This document shows positions 1-10,800 of a DNA stretch of 64,000 bases, one piece after another. Under the pieces are notes generated by a model, which was not told where the DNA came from, did not search any database, and saw only the letters and a list, made by a program, of their open reading frames with translations. Position numbers and translations under genes: made by a program. The number at the start of each line of letters is the position of its first letter. Position 1 is the stretch's first letter. Origin of the DNA: an uncultured Eubacteriales bacterium (GTDB lineage: Bacteria > Bacillota > Clostridia > Christensenellales > Aristaeellaceae); NCBI GenBank assembly GCA_902789795.1, contig CADAPM010000001.1, positions 1 through 64,000 on the forward strand, read 5' to 3'.

Positions 1-129
1 CCTTTCGTTTGGTTTTGTGTCGCAGCTCAACTATAACCGATTGGCGCTTGCCTTGCACTCTTTTTTATTCAATTGTCCAAGATGTATTGTAATCCTACAG
101 TGCGTTTGCAAAAAATTCCTATTTTCCTC

Positions 130-158
130 TTGCATATTTATGACAAAACGGTTACAAT
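130..158 (+). promoter_or_regulatory. Sigma-A promoter for ftsA
   Basis: A -35 box TTGCAT (130-135) and a -10 box TACAAT (153-158) are separated by exactly 17 bases, about 70 bases before ftsA. A weaker second pair, TTGTCC at 73-78 and TACAGT at 96-101, also has a 17-base spacer. The first 225 bases hold no gene that I can see. Confidence 0.6.
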
Positions 159-225
159 AAGATGAAAATCTGTAGTATTGTGCCGTAAGCGTGCTTATGG
201 CTGATCCTGATTGGGAGATGAACGA

Positions 226-1404
226 ATGAAGACGGTTGTTTCGGCAATGGATTTCGGCACCAGCAAGCTGGTCGCCCTGGTGGCGGAAGCGAATGGCCGC
301 GAGCGCTGTGACATTATCGGCGCCGGCACCGCGCTGTATGACGGCTACCTGGACGGGCAGTGGAACGCGCCCTCCGAGCTTAACAACGCGATCAATAACG
401 CGATCCACGAGGCGGAGGAGCAGGCGAAGGTCCGGATCCGCGATATCAACATCGGCGTGCCCGGCGATTTCTGCACCGTCCGCGCAGTGGAAGCCAAGGT
501 CGACCTGCAGGGCGCTGACCCCCATGTGACCATCCGGGATATCGACGAGCTTTTCGAGCGCGCCACCCAGGCGCTGGGCGAGGTCCGCGGCCAGATCATC
601 CACCGCAGCCCTGCCTGGTTCATGGTGGACGACGGCGAAAAGACTTTGGAGCCCATGAACGCCCGGGGCTATGAGCTCAGGGCCATGATCTCCTTCGTGA
701 TCGCCGACCAGTTCTTTATCGACGACGTGCGCGCCCGCTTCAAGAAGCTGGACATCAACGTCACCGGCTGCTTCTCCACCCCGACGGGTCAGGCCATGCT
801 GTTCATCCCCGACGCCGAGCGCGACCGCACCGCGGTGCTCGTGGACATCGGCTACCTGAACACCGAGGTCATGACCGTGGAGGGCGACGCCCTGACCTAT
901 CTCAAGACCATCCCCATGGGCGGCGGCAATATCGCGGCCGACCTGGCCTATGGCCTGGATATCAATATCGACGCCGCGGAGACCATCAAGCGCGCGTACG
1001 TATACGGCCTTTCCGCCGGGCAGACCACCTTTGACGCCCCGGACAAGACCGGCGCTACCAAGACCTTTGAGCGCGAAGAGGTCGAAAAGATCCTCGAAGC
1101 GCGCACTGAGGAGATCTGCGAAGCCATCGCGGACGCGATCCGCGAGAGCGGCGTCAAGCTCAGCAACTGGTCGACCATCTATCTGACGGGCGGCGGCCTG
1201 GCCATCAACCGCGGCGGGAAGGACTACCTCTCCGCCAAGCTGGACCGGCCGGTGCGCGAGCTGCCCCGCAAGGCGGTCAAGCTTTCGAGCCCCGCCTACT
1301 CCAGCGCCCTCGGGCTTCTGGATCTGGTTGTGGATACTGTCGCAGGCAATCGCTCCGCGTCCGGCGGGCTTTCCGGCTTCTTCCGGAATTTGTTTGGCGG
1401 CTGA
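226..1404 (+). CDS. ftsA: Cell division protein FtsA
   Basis: FtsA is the actin-like ATPase that anchors the FtsZ ring to the inner face of the membrane and recruits later divisome proteins. The actin-fold motifs are present: phosphate-1 loop DFGTSK near residues 9-14, phosphate-2 VDIGYLNTEV near 206, and adenosine loop LTGGGLAINRG near 321. The last residues (GGLSGFFRNLFGG) form the amphipathic membrane-targeting helix. I chose the ATG at 226 because GGGAG lies 8 bases upstream; a TTG at 211 in the same frame would leave no room for that site. The 392-residue length is normal. ftsZ follows after 21 bases, so the pair is probably cotranscribed from the promoter at 130-158. Confidence 0.93.
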   Translation: MKTVVSAMDFGTSKLVALVAEANGRERCDIIGAGTALYDGYLDGQWNAPSELNNAINNAIHEAEEQAKVRIRDINIGVPGDFCTVRAVEAKVDLQGADPHVTIRDIDELFERATQALGEVRGQIIHRSPAWFMVDDGEKTLEPMNARGYELRAMISFVIADQFFIDDVRARFKKLDINVTGCFSTPTGQAMLFIPDAERDRTAVLVDIGYLNTEVMTVEGDALTYLKTIPMGGGNIAADLAYGLDINIDAAETIKRAYVYGLSAGQTTFDAPDKTGATKTFEREEVEKILEARTEEICEAIADAIRESGVKLSNWSTIYLTGGGLAINRGGKDYLSAKLDRPVRELPRKAVKLSSPAYSSALGLLDLVVDTVAGNRSASGGLSGFFRNLFGG

Positions 1405-1425
1405 TTAATACGGGAGGTACGAACA

Positions 1426-2784
<1,359 letters not shown>

Positions 2785-2813
2785 TGTATCCGAGACCATC
2801 TCGATGAATCAGT

Positions 2814-2844
2814 GCCGGAACACGCGATGAAAGCGCGTTCCGGC
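2814..2844 (+). terminator. Hairpin after ftsZ, possible terminator
   Basis: A 12-base arm (GCCGGAACACGC, 2814-2825) pairs with GCGCGTTCCGGC (2833-2844) with one mismatch and a 7-base loop. No run of T follows, so it may stabilise the ftsAZ transcript rather than end it. Confidence 0.35.
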
Positions 2845-2911
2845 GTTCACATTTACGGGTCAGGAGCGGGCTGTGAAAAATGTGGCCCGGCTCACTGACG
2901 GGGAGGAAACT

Positions 2912-5140
2912 ATGGAAAACAGAGGCTGGCTGTTCTGGCTGCTGGTGGCCGCACTGGTCGTGGTGCTGGCAGTCACAGGGCTTTCCCTGATGCGCATCAA
3001 CTCTTTGAATCAGGAAACCGCGAGCCTGCGGGCGCGCAACGTCCGGCTGTCCCAGGAGCTGGCCGGACAGGAGGACGCCTCGGAGTCCATCAACCGGCTG
3101 GCCGAGGTGAACGCCCTGACTGAAGAACTGCAGACCGCCCTGGCGGAGAACGAGGCAGCCCTCAGCGCGGCGAACCAGCGGGAACAGGAGCTGACGGCTG
3201 AGGTCGCGTCCCTGCAGAGTCAGCTCGCGGCGCTGGACCAGGAAAAGGCCGCGGCCAGCGACAGCGCGGCCGTGAGTCAGACCGAGGTCCAGGAGCTGAC
3301 CGGCGAGGTGGAGCGCCTCAGCGCGCAGCTGGGCGAAGAACAGAGCCGGGCCGCCTCCCTGCAGGTCCAGAATGATCAGCTGCAGGCGGCTTACGATTCG
3401 CTGAAAAAGGATTCGGATCAGGCCTACGAACTGCTGCTGACCGAGGCCGAGACCCTGCGCACCGAAAAGCATCAGCAGGGCGAGGAGCTCGAAGCGCTCA
3501 AACAGAGCCAGGAACAGCAGCGCAGCGCGGACGTGGAAAATTCGCCCGAAATGGCGGCGCTCAAACAGCAGGCCGATGCCCTGGCCGCCGAAAAGGAAGC
3601 CCTGACCGGCGAGTTGGAAAGCGCTCAGGCGGCCATGACCGAACTGCAGACCGCTCTGGACCAGGCCAACGCCAAGGCAGAGGAGCAGCAGGCGGCGGCT
3701 GAGACTGTCAGCGGTCAGCTGACGGAGGCCCAGCAGCAGCTGAGCACCCTGAACGAAGAAAACGAGCGCCTGAAGCAGCAGGCGGCGGACCTGACCGCCG
3801 GCGCGGACGCGGCCTATCAGACAGCGGTGGCGGATCTGACGGCCGAAAAGGACAGCGCCGTACAAAAGGCGGAGGCGGCTGCGGAAGAGATCAGCAGCCT
3901 CAACACGCAGGTGGAATCCCTGACGGCCCAGAACACCGAGATCAGCGCGGAGCTGACGGCGGCGAAGAGGAGCGTGGAAACCCTGACTGCCGAGCGGGAC
4001 ACTCTGAACGCACAGCTGACTGCTTTGACCGACACGAACGCCCAGGCGGATGAGCAGCGCACCGCGGCGGAGACCGCTTTGGCCGAAGCCCAGGCCCGGA
4101 CCGCCGAGCTGGAAAAGGCCCAAGCCGAACTGAGCGCCAGCGTGACCGCCCTGACGGAAGAACGCGACCAGCTGAAGGAGCAGAACACCCGGCAGGCGAC
4201 GGAACTGGCAGAGGCTGATACAGCGCTCTCCGCAGCCAATGCGGCCCTGGAGACCGCGGCTGCCGAAAAGGACCAGCTGACCCTGCAGGTCAACGATCTC
4301 ACAGGTCAGACCGAAACTCTGAAAGCTGAGCTGGATCAGTCGGAAACGATGAAGAACACCCTGACCGACGAAAACGAGACCTATCAGCTCTACCTGACGG
4401 CCCAGAATTCCGTCGATGAGCTCAAAGCCCAGCTGGCGGCAGCCGATGAGGAGCACAGGGTGGACCGCACCGCCCTCGTGGAACAGCTGAACGAAACGAA
4501 CGCCGAACTGGAGCAGCTCAGGCAGGAGAAAGAGACCAACGGTTCGGAAGCGGAGACCCAGCGTCAGCAGCTGGCGGAAGCCCAGGAGAAGCTTGACACC
4601 GCCCTGACCGAGCTGGAGACCCAGAAGCAGACCGCAGCCGAGACCCAGAGCGCTTTGGAAACGGAAGTCGAGAAGCTGCGCGCCCAGCTGACGGAGACCG
4701 AAACAGCCTACGCTGCGTTCCAGCAGGAGAGCGAGACCCTCACGAAAGGGCAGGAGGCCAGCATCACCGACCTGCAGCTGCGCCTGAACAACGCCTACGC
4801 GGCGCTCAAGACGCTGGCGACCCACCTATCGGCCTCGCTCATGAACACCGCCACCACCGCCCAGGAGCGCAATGAGTACAGGGCGCGGCTGGACGGCATC
4901 CGGGGCGATATCGAAGCCCAGGAGGCGGAGAAGCAGGCCCTCCAGGCCGAAGTGGACCGCCTGACCCTGGAGCTGGCGGAGACCTATGCGGCCCTGGATC
5001 AGGCGCGGCAGAGCGGGACCCCGGAGGAGATCGAGGCCCTGCACCAGCAGATCGAGGTGCTGACCTCCGATCTGACCGCCGCCCAGGATACGATCAACTA
5101 TCTGCTGGAGCAGATGAACGAAACTCCGGTCGAGCCATAA
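2912..5140 (+). CDS. Membrane-anchored long coiled-coil protein
   Basis: The protein has a single N-terminal membrane segment (about residues 5-27) followed by about 700 residues rich in Glu, Ala, Gln and Leu with heptad-like spacing, interrupted by few Pro or Gly. It therefore looks like a rod held at the membrane by one end. Which side the rod lies on is not clear. Two starts are possible; I prefer ATG 2912 because GGGGAGG precedes it, over GTG 2873. It sits between ftsZ and a strong terminator, so a role in division or envelope organisation is an inference from position only. I recognise no family. Sequence matches to myosin- or Smc-like proteins would be low-complexity coiled-coil matches and not informative. 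Confidence 0.75.
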   Translation: MENRGWLFWLLVAALVVVLAVTGLSLMRINSLNQETASLRARNVRLSQELAGQEDASESINRLAEVNALTEELQTALAENEAALSAANQREQELTAEVASLQSQLAALDQEKAAASDSAAVSQTEVQELTGEVERLSAQLGEEQSRAASLQVQNDQLQAAYDSLKKDSDQAYELLLTEAETLRTEKHQQGEELEALKQSQEQQRSADVENSPEMAALKQQADALAAEKEALTGELESAQAAMTELQTALDQANAKAEEQQAAAETVSGQLTEAQQQLSTLNEENERLKQQAADLTAGADAAYQTAVADLTAEKDSAVQKAEAAAEEISSLNTQVESLTAQNTEISAELTAAKRSVETLTAERDTLNAQLTALTDTNAQADEQRTAAETALAEAQARTAELEKAQAELSASVTALTEERDQLKEQNTRQATELAEADTALSAANAALETAAAEKDQLTLQVNDLTGQTETLKAELDQSETMKNTLTDENETYQLYLTAQNSVDELKAQLAAADEEHRVDRTALVEQLNETNAELEQLRQEKETNGSEAETQRQQLAEAQEKLDTALTELETQKQTAAETQSALETEVEKLRAQLTETETAYAAFQQESETLTKGQEASITDLQLRLNNAYAALKTLATHLSASLMNTATTAQERNEYRARLDGIRGDIEAQEAEKQALQAEVDRLTLELAETYAALDQARQSGTPEEIEALHQQIEVLTSDLTAAQDTINYLLEQMNETPVEP

Positions 5141-5151
5141 TGAGACCTGGT

Positions 5152-5188
5152 AGGAACCGTCACATAGTGACGGTTCCTGGTCTTTTTG
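5152..5188 (+). terminator. Rho-independent terminator after the coiled-coil gene
   Basis: A perfect 12-bp stem (AGGAACCGTCAC, 5152-5163, with its complement 5167-5178) and a 3-base loop are followed by GGTCTTTTT. It closes the ftsA-ftsZ-coiled-coil unit. Confidence 0.85.
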
Positions 5189-5261
5189 GGAAGCATAGGC
5201 CGTCCGCCGGATGAAAACGCGCGAAATCGCGGTTTTACCCGCTGCAGAGCGAAAAAAACAC

Positions 5262-5290
5262 TTGTCTTTGCTTGCCGGGTATGATATAAT
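5262..5290 (+). promoter_or_regulatory. Promoter of the rimP-nusA-infB operon
   Basis: TTGTCT (5262-5267) and a perfect TATAAT (5285-5290) are 17 bases apart, and TG one base before the -10 box makes it an extended -10 promoter. The predicted transcript start near 5297 gives a leader of about 140 bases before rimP. Confidence 0.8.
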
Positions 5291-5392
5291 CCTGCTGTTT
5301 CAGATTGTCAACAACCGTGAGGAAAGAGGGTTTTAACGGAAAGTGGGTACTGCTCAGTGGAAAGAAGCGTGGGGTCACCATGTCTATTTCCA

Positions 5393-5419
5393 GTGGGGGC
5401 AGTAAGTTCCCGCTTTTTT
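5393..5419 (+). promoter_or_regulatory. Possible transcription attenuator in the rimP leader
   Basis: A short GC-rich hairpin (5393-5399 with 5407-5413, including three G-T pairs, 7-base loop) is followed directly by six T (5414-5419), only 16 bases before the rimP start. Upstream, TGGAAA (5358-5363) can pair with TTTCCA (5387-5392), enclosing a small inner hairpin, so the leader could fold in more than one way. The hairpin is weak, so this is a hypothesis. Confidence 0.4.
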
Positions 5420-5435
5420 GCTTGTTGAGGTGAGT

Positions 5436-5948
5436 ATGGCGAAGAAACAAACGAACCTGGATGCGCTCAGGCCTTTCTGTGAGGCCACAGCGGCGCAGAT
5501 GGGACTTGAGTTTTGTGACGTGCTGATGGAAAAGGAGCCCCAGGGCCGCTACCTCCGCTTCTATGTGGATAAGGAGGGCGGGCTGTCCCTGGACGACTGC
5601 GAGCGTTTCCATCACGCGGTACAGCCGAAGGCGGAAGCCATCGACTATGATTTTATGGAGGTCTGCTCCCCGGGACTCGACCGGCCGGTGAAGACCGAGC
5701 GGGATATCCGCAAAGCCCTGGGCACCAGGGTGTCCGTGCACCTGTACCGGCCCGAGAACGGCAGCAAGCTGTTCGAGGGGATCCTGAACCGGATGGATGA
5801 CGAAGCCGTCGTCATTGAGCAGGAGACGGGGGAACTCACCTTTGCGAGGAAGGCCGTATCCCTGGTGCGGCTGGTGCCCGACCTGAGCGCTCTGGAGGAT
5901 GACTCCGAGGGCGTAGTGATCGAATCAGACGAACTGCCCGATGAATGA
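5436..5948 (+). CDS. rimP: Ribosome maturation factor RimP
   Basis: RimP helps assemble the 30S ribosomal subunit. The protein shows the family's N-terminal alpha/beta domain with the core signature YDFMEVCSPGLDRPVK (about residues 69-84) and a C-terminal SH3-like domain. I chose ATG 5436, preceded by GAGG, over an in-frame TTG at 5418 that lies in the T-run of the leader hairpin. The encoded 170 residues are slightly longer than usual because of an acidic C-terminal tail. It is the first gene of the operon and is followed by nusA, the order seen in most bacteria. Confidence 0.93.
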   Translation: MAKKQTNLDALRPFCEATAAQMGLEFCDVLMEKEPQGRYLRFYVDKEGGLSLDDCERFHHAVQPKAEAIDYDFMEVCSPGLDRPVKTERDIRKALGTRVSVHLYRPENGSKLFEGILNRMDDEAVVIEQETGELTFARKAVSLVRLVPDLSALEDDSEGVVIESDELPDE

Positions 5949-5971
5949 CAGACAGAGAAAGGAAGAAGAAC

Positions 5972-7165
5972 ATGGCAAACAAAAAGGTGGCCCAGCCCGC
6001 ATCCAATAAGTCCGAGATCCTGGATGCCGTCGTGATGCTGGCTAGGGAAAAGGATATCAGCGAAGACCTGATCATCGGCGCGATCGAGGAAGCCTGCAAG
6101 GCCGCATATCGCAAGAGCATCAAGAAGGGCACCGCGCCCCTCAATCTGGCGGTCAGCCTGACCCGGCAGTTCGGCATCCAGGTGTTCGCCCGCAAGGTCG
6201 TGGTGGAGGAAGTCGAGGACGAGGCCAATCAGATCACCCTGGACGAAGCCCAGAAGATCAGCCCCAATTGCGAAATGGGAGACATCGTGGAAGTGGACGT
6301 GACCCCGAGTGATTTCGGCCGCGTCGCCGCCCAGACCGCCAAGCAGGTCATCATGCAGCGCCTGCGCGAAGCGGAGCACGGCAAGATCTACGACGAGATG
6401 AGCGAAAAAGAGAACGAGATCATGACCGGTATCGTCCTCAAGGCGGACGCCAAGTCCGTGCTCTTCGAGGTGGGCCGCACCCAGGGCATCATGGATGCCG
6501 CGGACTTTATGCCCAATGAAGAGTATCACGAGGGCGATCACCTGAAGGTGTATGTGCTGCAGGTGGCCAAGCCCGGCCGCACCGGCCTGATGGCCCAGAT
6601 CCGGGTCTCCCGTGCCCACACCAACCTGGTCAAGCGCCTGTTCGAAATGGAAGTGCCTGAGATCACCTCCGGCGTGGTGCAGATCAAGTCCATCGCCCGC
6701 GAAGCCGGCAGCCGCACCAAGATGGCGGTCCACTCCATCGATCCGAGCATCGACCCCGTGGGCGCCTGCGTCGGCCCCCGCGGCAGCCGCGTGGACAAGG
6801 TGGTGCAGGAGCTCAAGAACGAGAAGATCGACATCATCAAGTGGTCTCCCGAACCGGCGGAGTTCGTGGCCAACGCCCTGAACCCGGCCCACGTCATCTC
6901 CGTGTTCATCTCCGAGGAGGAGAAGATCTGCCGCGTGGTCGTGCCGGATTCCCAGCTCTCCCTGGCCATCGGCAAGGAAGGCCAGAACGCGCGCCTGGCG
7001 GCGAAGCTGACCACCTGGAAGATCGACATCAAGTCCCAGACCCAGGTGGCGGAGCTGATGCAACTGCAGCAGGCCAACGCGGCCGCGCCCGAAATGCAGG
7101 GCACCGTGATCTCCGATGAATATGAGGATTACAGCCATCTTCCGGAGGAAGATGAGATCCTGTAA
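5972..7165 (+). CDS. nusA: Transcription factor NusA
   Basis: NusA binds RNA polymerase and nascent RNA, and modulates pausing, termination and antitermination. Domains in order are the N-terminal polymerase-binding domain (about 1-125), an S1 domain (about 135-200) and two KH RNA-binding domains, with GPRGSRVDKVV (about 268) and IGKEGQNARLA (about 333) as the KH loops. The C-terminal acidic repeats of E. coli NusA are absent, as is normal in Firmicutes. ATG 5972 is preferred because AAAGGAAG lies upstream; an ATG at 5945 overlaps the end of rimP and has no such site. NusA may act on its own leader at 5297-5435, but this is speculation. Confidence 0.95.
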   Translation: MANKKVAQPASNKSEILDAVVMLAREKDISEDLIIGAIEEACKAAYRKSIKKGTAPLNLAVSLTRQFGIQVFARKVVVEEVEDEANQITLDEAQKISPNCEMGDIVEVDVTPSDFGRVAAQTAKQVIMQRLREAEHGKIYDEMSEKENEIMTGIVLKADAKSVLFEVGRTQGIMDAADFMPNEEYHEGDHLKVYVLQVAKPGRTGLMAQIRVSRAHTNLVKRLFEMEVPEITSGVVQIKSIAREAGSRTKMAVHSIDPSIDPVGACVGPRGSRVDKVVQELKNEKIDIIKWSPEPAEFVANALNPAHVISVFISEEEKICRVVVPDSQLSLAIGKEGQNARLAAKLTTWKIDIKSQTQVAELMQLQQANAAAPEMQGTVISDEYEDYSHLPEEDEIL

Positions 7166-7180
7166 GGAGTACTTGAAGCA

Positions 7181-7465
7181 GTGATGAAGCCCAGAAAGAT
7201 CCCCATGCGCATGTGCGTGGGATGCCGGGAAATGAAGCCGAAGAAGGAGCTGCTGCGGGTGGTCAGGACGCCCGAGGGAGAGGTGCTGATCGACCTCACG
7301 GGCAAGAAGCCGGGCCGCGGCGCGTACATTTGCCCTTCGTCCGGATGCCTGGCGAAGGCGCGCAAGCAGCGCCAGCTGGAGCGCACCTTTGAGTGCCAGG
7401 TGGATGCGGCGGCGTACGAGACCCTGGAGGCCTCGGTCGCCGCGGCGGAAGGAGCGCAGCCTTGA
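7181..7465 (+). CDS. rnpM: YlxR/RnpM RNA-binding protein
   Basis: This is a small basic protein of the DUF448 family, long called YlxR and now described as a modulator of RNase P. The family signature is clear: CVGCREMKPKKELLRVVR at about residues 12-29, then D-TGKKPGRGAY-C. The start is either GTG 7181 or ATG 7184; AAGGAG at 7164-7169 fits the GTG better. Its end overlaps the TTG start of ylxQ within TTGA, so the two are translationally coupled. It has the expected place between nusA and infB. Confidence 0.9.
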   Translation: MMKPRKIPMRMCVGCREMKPKKELLRVVRTPEGEVLIDLTGKKPGRGAYICPSSGCLAKARKQRQLERTFECQVDAAAYETLEASVAAAEGAQP

Positions 7466-7776
7466 ACCGGCAGAAACTGAGCGGGCTCATCGGCCTGAGC
7501 CGCCGCGCCGGGCAATTGAGCCTGGGCACGGACACCGTGCTCAAGGAGCTGAAAAGCGGCCGCTGCGCCGCCCTGCTCCTGGACGAAGCCGCCGCCCCGA
7601 ACACCGTGAAGCGGCTGACAGAAGCGGCCCAATACGCCGAAGTGCCGGTGTACACGGTGCCCGAGGGGCTATTGGATCAGGCGGCCGGACAGTCCGGCCG
7701 GATCACCGCGGCAGTGCGCAAGGGCGGACTGGCGGATCAGATTATTTTATTGTTCAAAACAGCCGAACAGGCTTGA
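7462..7776 (+). CDS. ylxQ: L7Ae/eL8-family ribosomal protein YlxQ
   Basis: YlxQ is a kink-turn RNA-binding protein of the L7Ae/L30e family. The fold pattern is visible: GLSRRAGQLSLGTDTVLKE near the N terminus (the G-x-x-x-x-G-x-x-x-x loop before the RNA-binding helix), a hydrophobic strand CAALLLDEAA, and VPVYTV near residue 64. I place the start at TTG 7462, with AAGGAG 7 bases before it and a TTGA overlap with rnpM. An upstream ATG at 7393 would add 23 residues of glycine- and arginine-rich sequence that is the shifted reading of rnpM. Its length of 104 residues is typical. Confidence 0.85.
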   Translation: MNRQKLSGLIGLSRRAGQLSLGTDTVLKELKSGRCAALLLDEAAAPNTVKRLTEAAQYAEVPVYTVPEGLLDQAAGQSGRITAAVRKGGLADQIILLFKTAEQA

Positions 7777-7819
7777 GAAGTATTTTACGAACGCTACATG
7801 CGGGGGTGCAAGACGTCTC

Positions 7820-10800
7820 ATGACGAGGAAGTTGAATTTAGCCGATATCACGAAAGAACTGAACGTGAACGCGGGGAAGACCCTGGAGGAATCTGCCAAG
7901 GTCCGCAAGAATCTGGACATCGTTCTCCAGTCTCTGCAGAAGAAGCGCAGTGCGTTCATCAAGCAGGAGAATGATGAACTCGAGCGCAAACGCCTCGAGG
8001 AGCAGAGAGCCATGGTCAGTCAGCATGCCAAGGCCTGGGTCATGATGGACGACGACGTCGTTTTGCCCGAGCCCGAGGCTGAGCCTGCCGCGCCCGTGGC
8101 TGTCCATTCGGCGCCCGCTCCCGCCCCCGCGGAGCCCGTCAAGCCTGTGGAAGCTCCCGCCCCCGCGGCGCAGGAAAAGCCCGCACCCCAGGAACAGCCG
8201 AAGGAAAAGCCGGAAAAGCAGGAAAAGCCTGCCGAGGCTCCTGCTGCCGAAAAGCCTGCGGAAGAAAAGAAGCCGGCTGAGAAGGTTGAAGAAAAGCCGA
8301 CTGAGAAGCCGGCCGAGAAACCTGCTGAAAAGCCCGCTCCCGCCGAAAAGCCCGCGCAGCAGCCCGCAAAGCCCGCGCCGGCCCAGAAAGCGCCGCAGCA
8401 GGCCCAGCCCCAGGCTCGGGCGCCCCAGAAAGGCCAGCCCACGGGCGTATTCGCGCGTCCCCAGGGCCAGCAGAGCCCGACCCGCGGTCAGCCCACGGGC
8501 GTGTTCGCCCGTCCCCAGGGCCAGCAGAGCCCGACCCGCGGCCAGCCCACGGGCGTGTTCGCGCGTCCCCAGGGTCAGCAGGGCGGCGCGACCCGCGGCC
8601 AGCCCACGGGCGTGTTTGCGCGTCCCCAGGGCCAGCAGGGCGGCGCGACCCGCGGTCAGCCCACCGGCGTGTTTGCCCGTCCTCAGGGCCAGGGAGGCGC
8701 ATACGGTGCCCGTCCCCAGGGCGGCCGTCCCGGTCAGCCCGGCGGTCAGGGTCCGCGGCCTCAGGGTGCGCGTCCCCAGGGTGCCGGTGCTCCCGGCGGT
8801 CAGCGCGGCGGCAGCCCCCGTCCCGGCGCGAACCGCGGCCGCAGCAGCGCGGCGGCTGATCTGGCGCCCGTGATGGAGAAGGAGCGCGTCAGCAATTACG
8901 ATCCCAACAAGAAGAACTATATCCGCCAGCACGATCCGGAGCATGTGTCCAAGAACCGCAAGCAGCTGGAACGCGAGCACTTCAACGGCTACGATGACGA
9001 TACCGTCCGTGGCGGCAAGAAGGCCCGCTCCAAGAAGCAGCAGGTGCAGCAGCCCATCCAGCCCATCGTGATCGACAAGGCATACATGACGGCGGACACC
9101 ATCACCGTCAAGGAGCTCACCTCCCGTATCGGTAAGCCCGCCGGCGAGATCCTCAAGAAGCTGTTCATGCTGGGCATCGTGTCCAACATCAACGGTGAAC
9201 TGGACTTCGACACCGCCTCCCTGGTCTGCGCCGAGTTCGGCGTCACCCTGGAAATGAAGCAGGAGAAGACCGCCGAGGACGTGCTGAGCGACACCAAGGT
9301 GGACGACAAGGAAGAAGACCTGCAGCCGCGTCCCCCCGTGGTCACCATCATGGGCCACGTGGACCATGGCAAGACGACCCTGCTGGACTACATCCGCAAG
9401 TCCAAGGTCGCCGCGGGCGAGGCCGGCGGCATCACGCAGCACATCGGCGCTTACACTGTCTCCCTGAATGGCCGTCCCATCACCTTCCTGGATACCCCCG
9501 GCCACGAGGCCTTCACCGCCATGCGTCTGCGCGGCGCCCAGGCGACGGATATCGCCATTCTGGTGGTCGCGGCGGACGACGGCGTCATGCCCCAGACCAT
9601 TGAAGCCATCAACCACGCGAAGGCCGCCAACGTGCCGGTGATCGTGGCCATCAACAAGATGGACAAGCCCGAAGCGAACCCCGACCGCGTCATGCAGGAC
9701 CTGACCAAGTACGGCCTGCTGGCGGAAGCCTGGGGCGGCGAGACCATCATGACGCCTGTCAGCGCCGTGACCGGCCAGGGCGTGGATGAACTGCTGGAAA
9801 TGGTGCTGCTGCAGGCAGACATGATGCAGCTGCGCGCCAACCCGAACCGCATGGCCAGCGGCGTCATCATCGAGGCGAAGCTGGACAAGGCCCGCGGCCC
9901 GCTGGCGACCGTGCTGCTTAAGAACGGTACCCTGCACGTGGGCGACAACCTGGTGGCAGGTATGGCCTCCGGCCGTGTCCGCGCCATGACCAACGACCGC
10001 GGCGAGCGCGTCAAGTCCGCCGGCCCCTCCATGCCTGTGGAGATCGCGGGCTTTGAGGATGTGCCCGTCGCCGGCGAAGAAATGATCGCCGTCGAGGATG
10101 ACCGCCTGTCCCGTCAGGTGGCTGAGGAACGCCGTGAGAAGCTCAAGGCGGCCCGCTCCCAGAGCCAGAAGGTCAGCCTGGACACCCTGTTCGCCGGCAT
10201 CAGCGAGGGCAAGGTGCAGAACCTCAACGTCATCATCAAGGCAGATGTGCAGGGCTCTGTGGAGGCTGTCAAGCAGTCCCTCGAAAAGCTCTCCAACGAT
10301 CAGGTCAAGGTGCACGTGCTGCACAGCGCCGTCGGCGCCATCACCCAGGACGACGTCAACCTGGCCAGCGCGTTCAACGCCATCATCATCGGCTTCAACA
10401 TCCGTCCGGACGCCTCCGCGCGCGCCGCGGCGGACAAGGAAGGCATCGATATCCGCCTGTACCGCATCATCTACCAGGCGATCGAGGACATCGAGAAGGC
10501 CATGAAGGGCATGCTCTCGCCGGAATACCGCGAGGTCATCCTGGGCCACGCCCAGGTGCGCAACGTCTTCCGCATCACGGGCGCGGGCACCATCGCCGGC
10601 TGCTATGTCACCGACGGCAAGCTGACCCGCAACGCCAGCGTGCGCCTGCTGCGCGACAACGTGGTCGTGTTCGAAGGCAAGCTCTCCTCCCTCCGCCGCT
10701 TCAAGGACGACGTGCATGACGTCAACTCCGGCTATGAGTGCGGCGCGAGCCTGGAAAACTATGCCGACATCAAGGAAAACGACGTCATCGAGTGCTTCAC

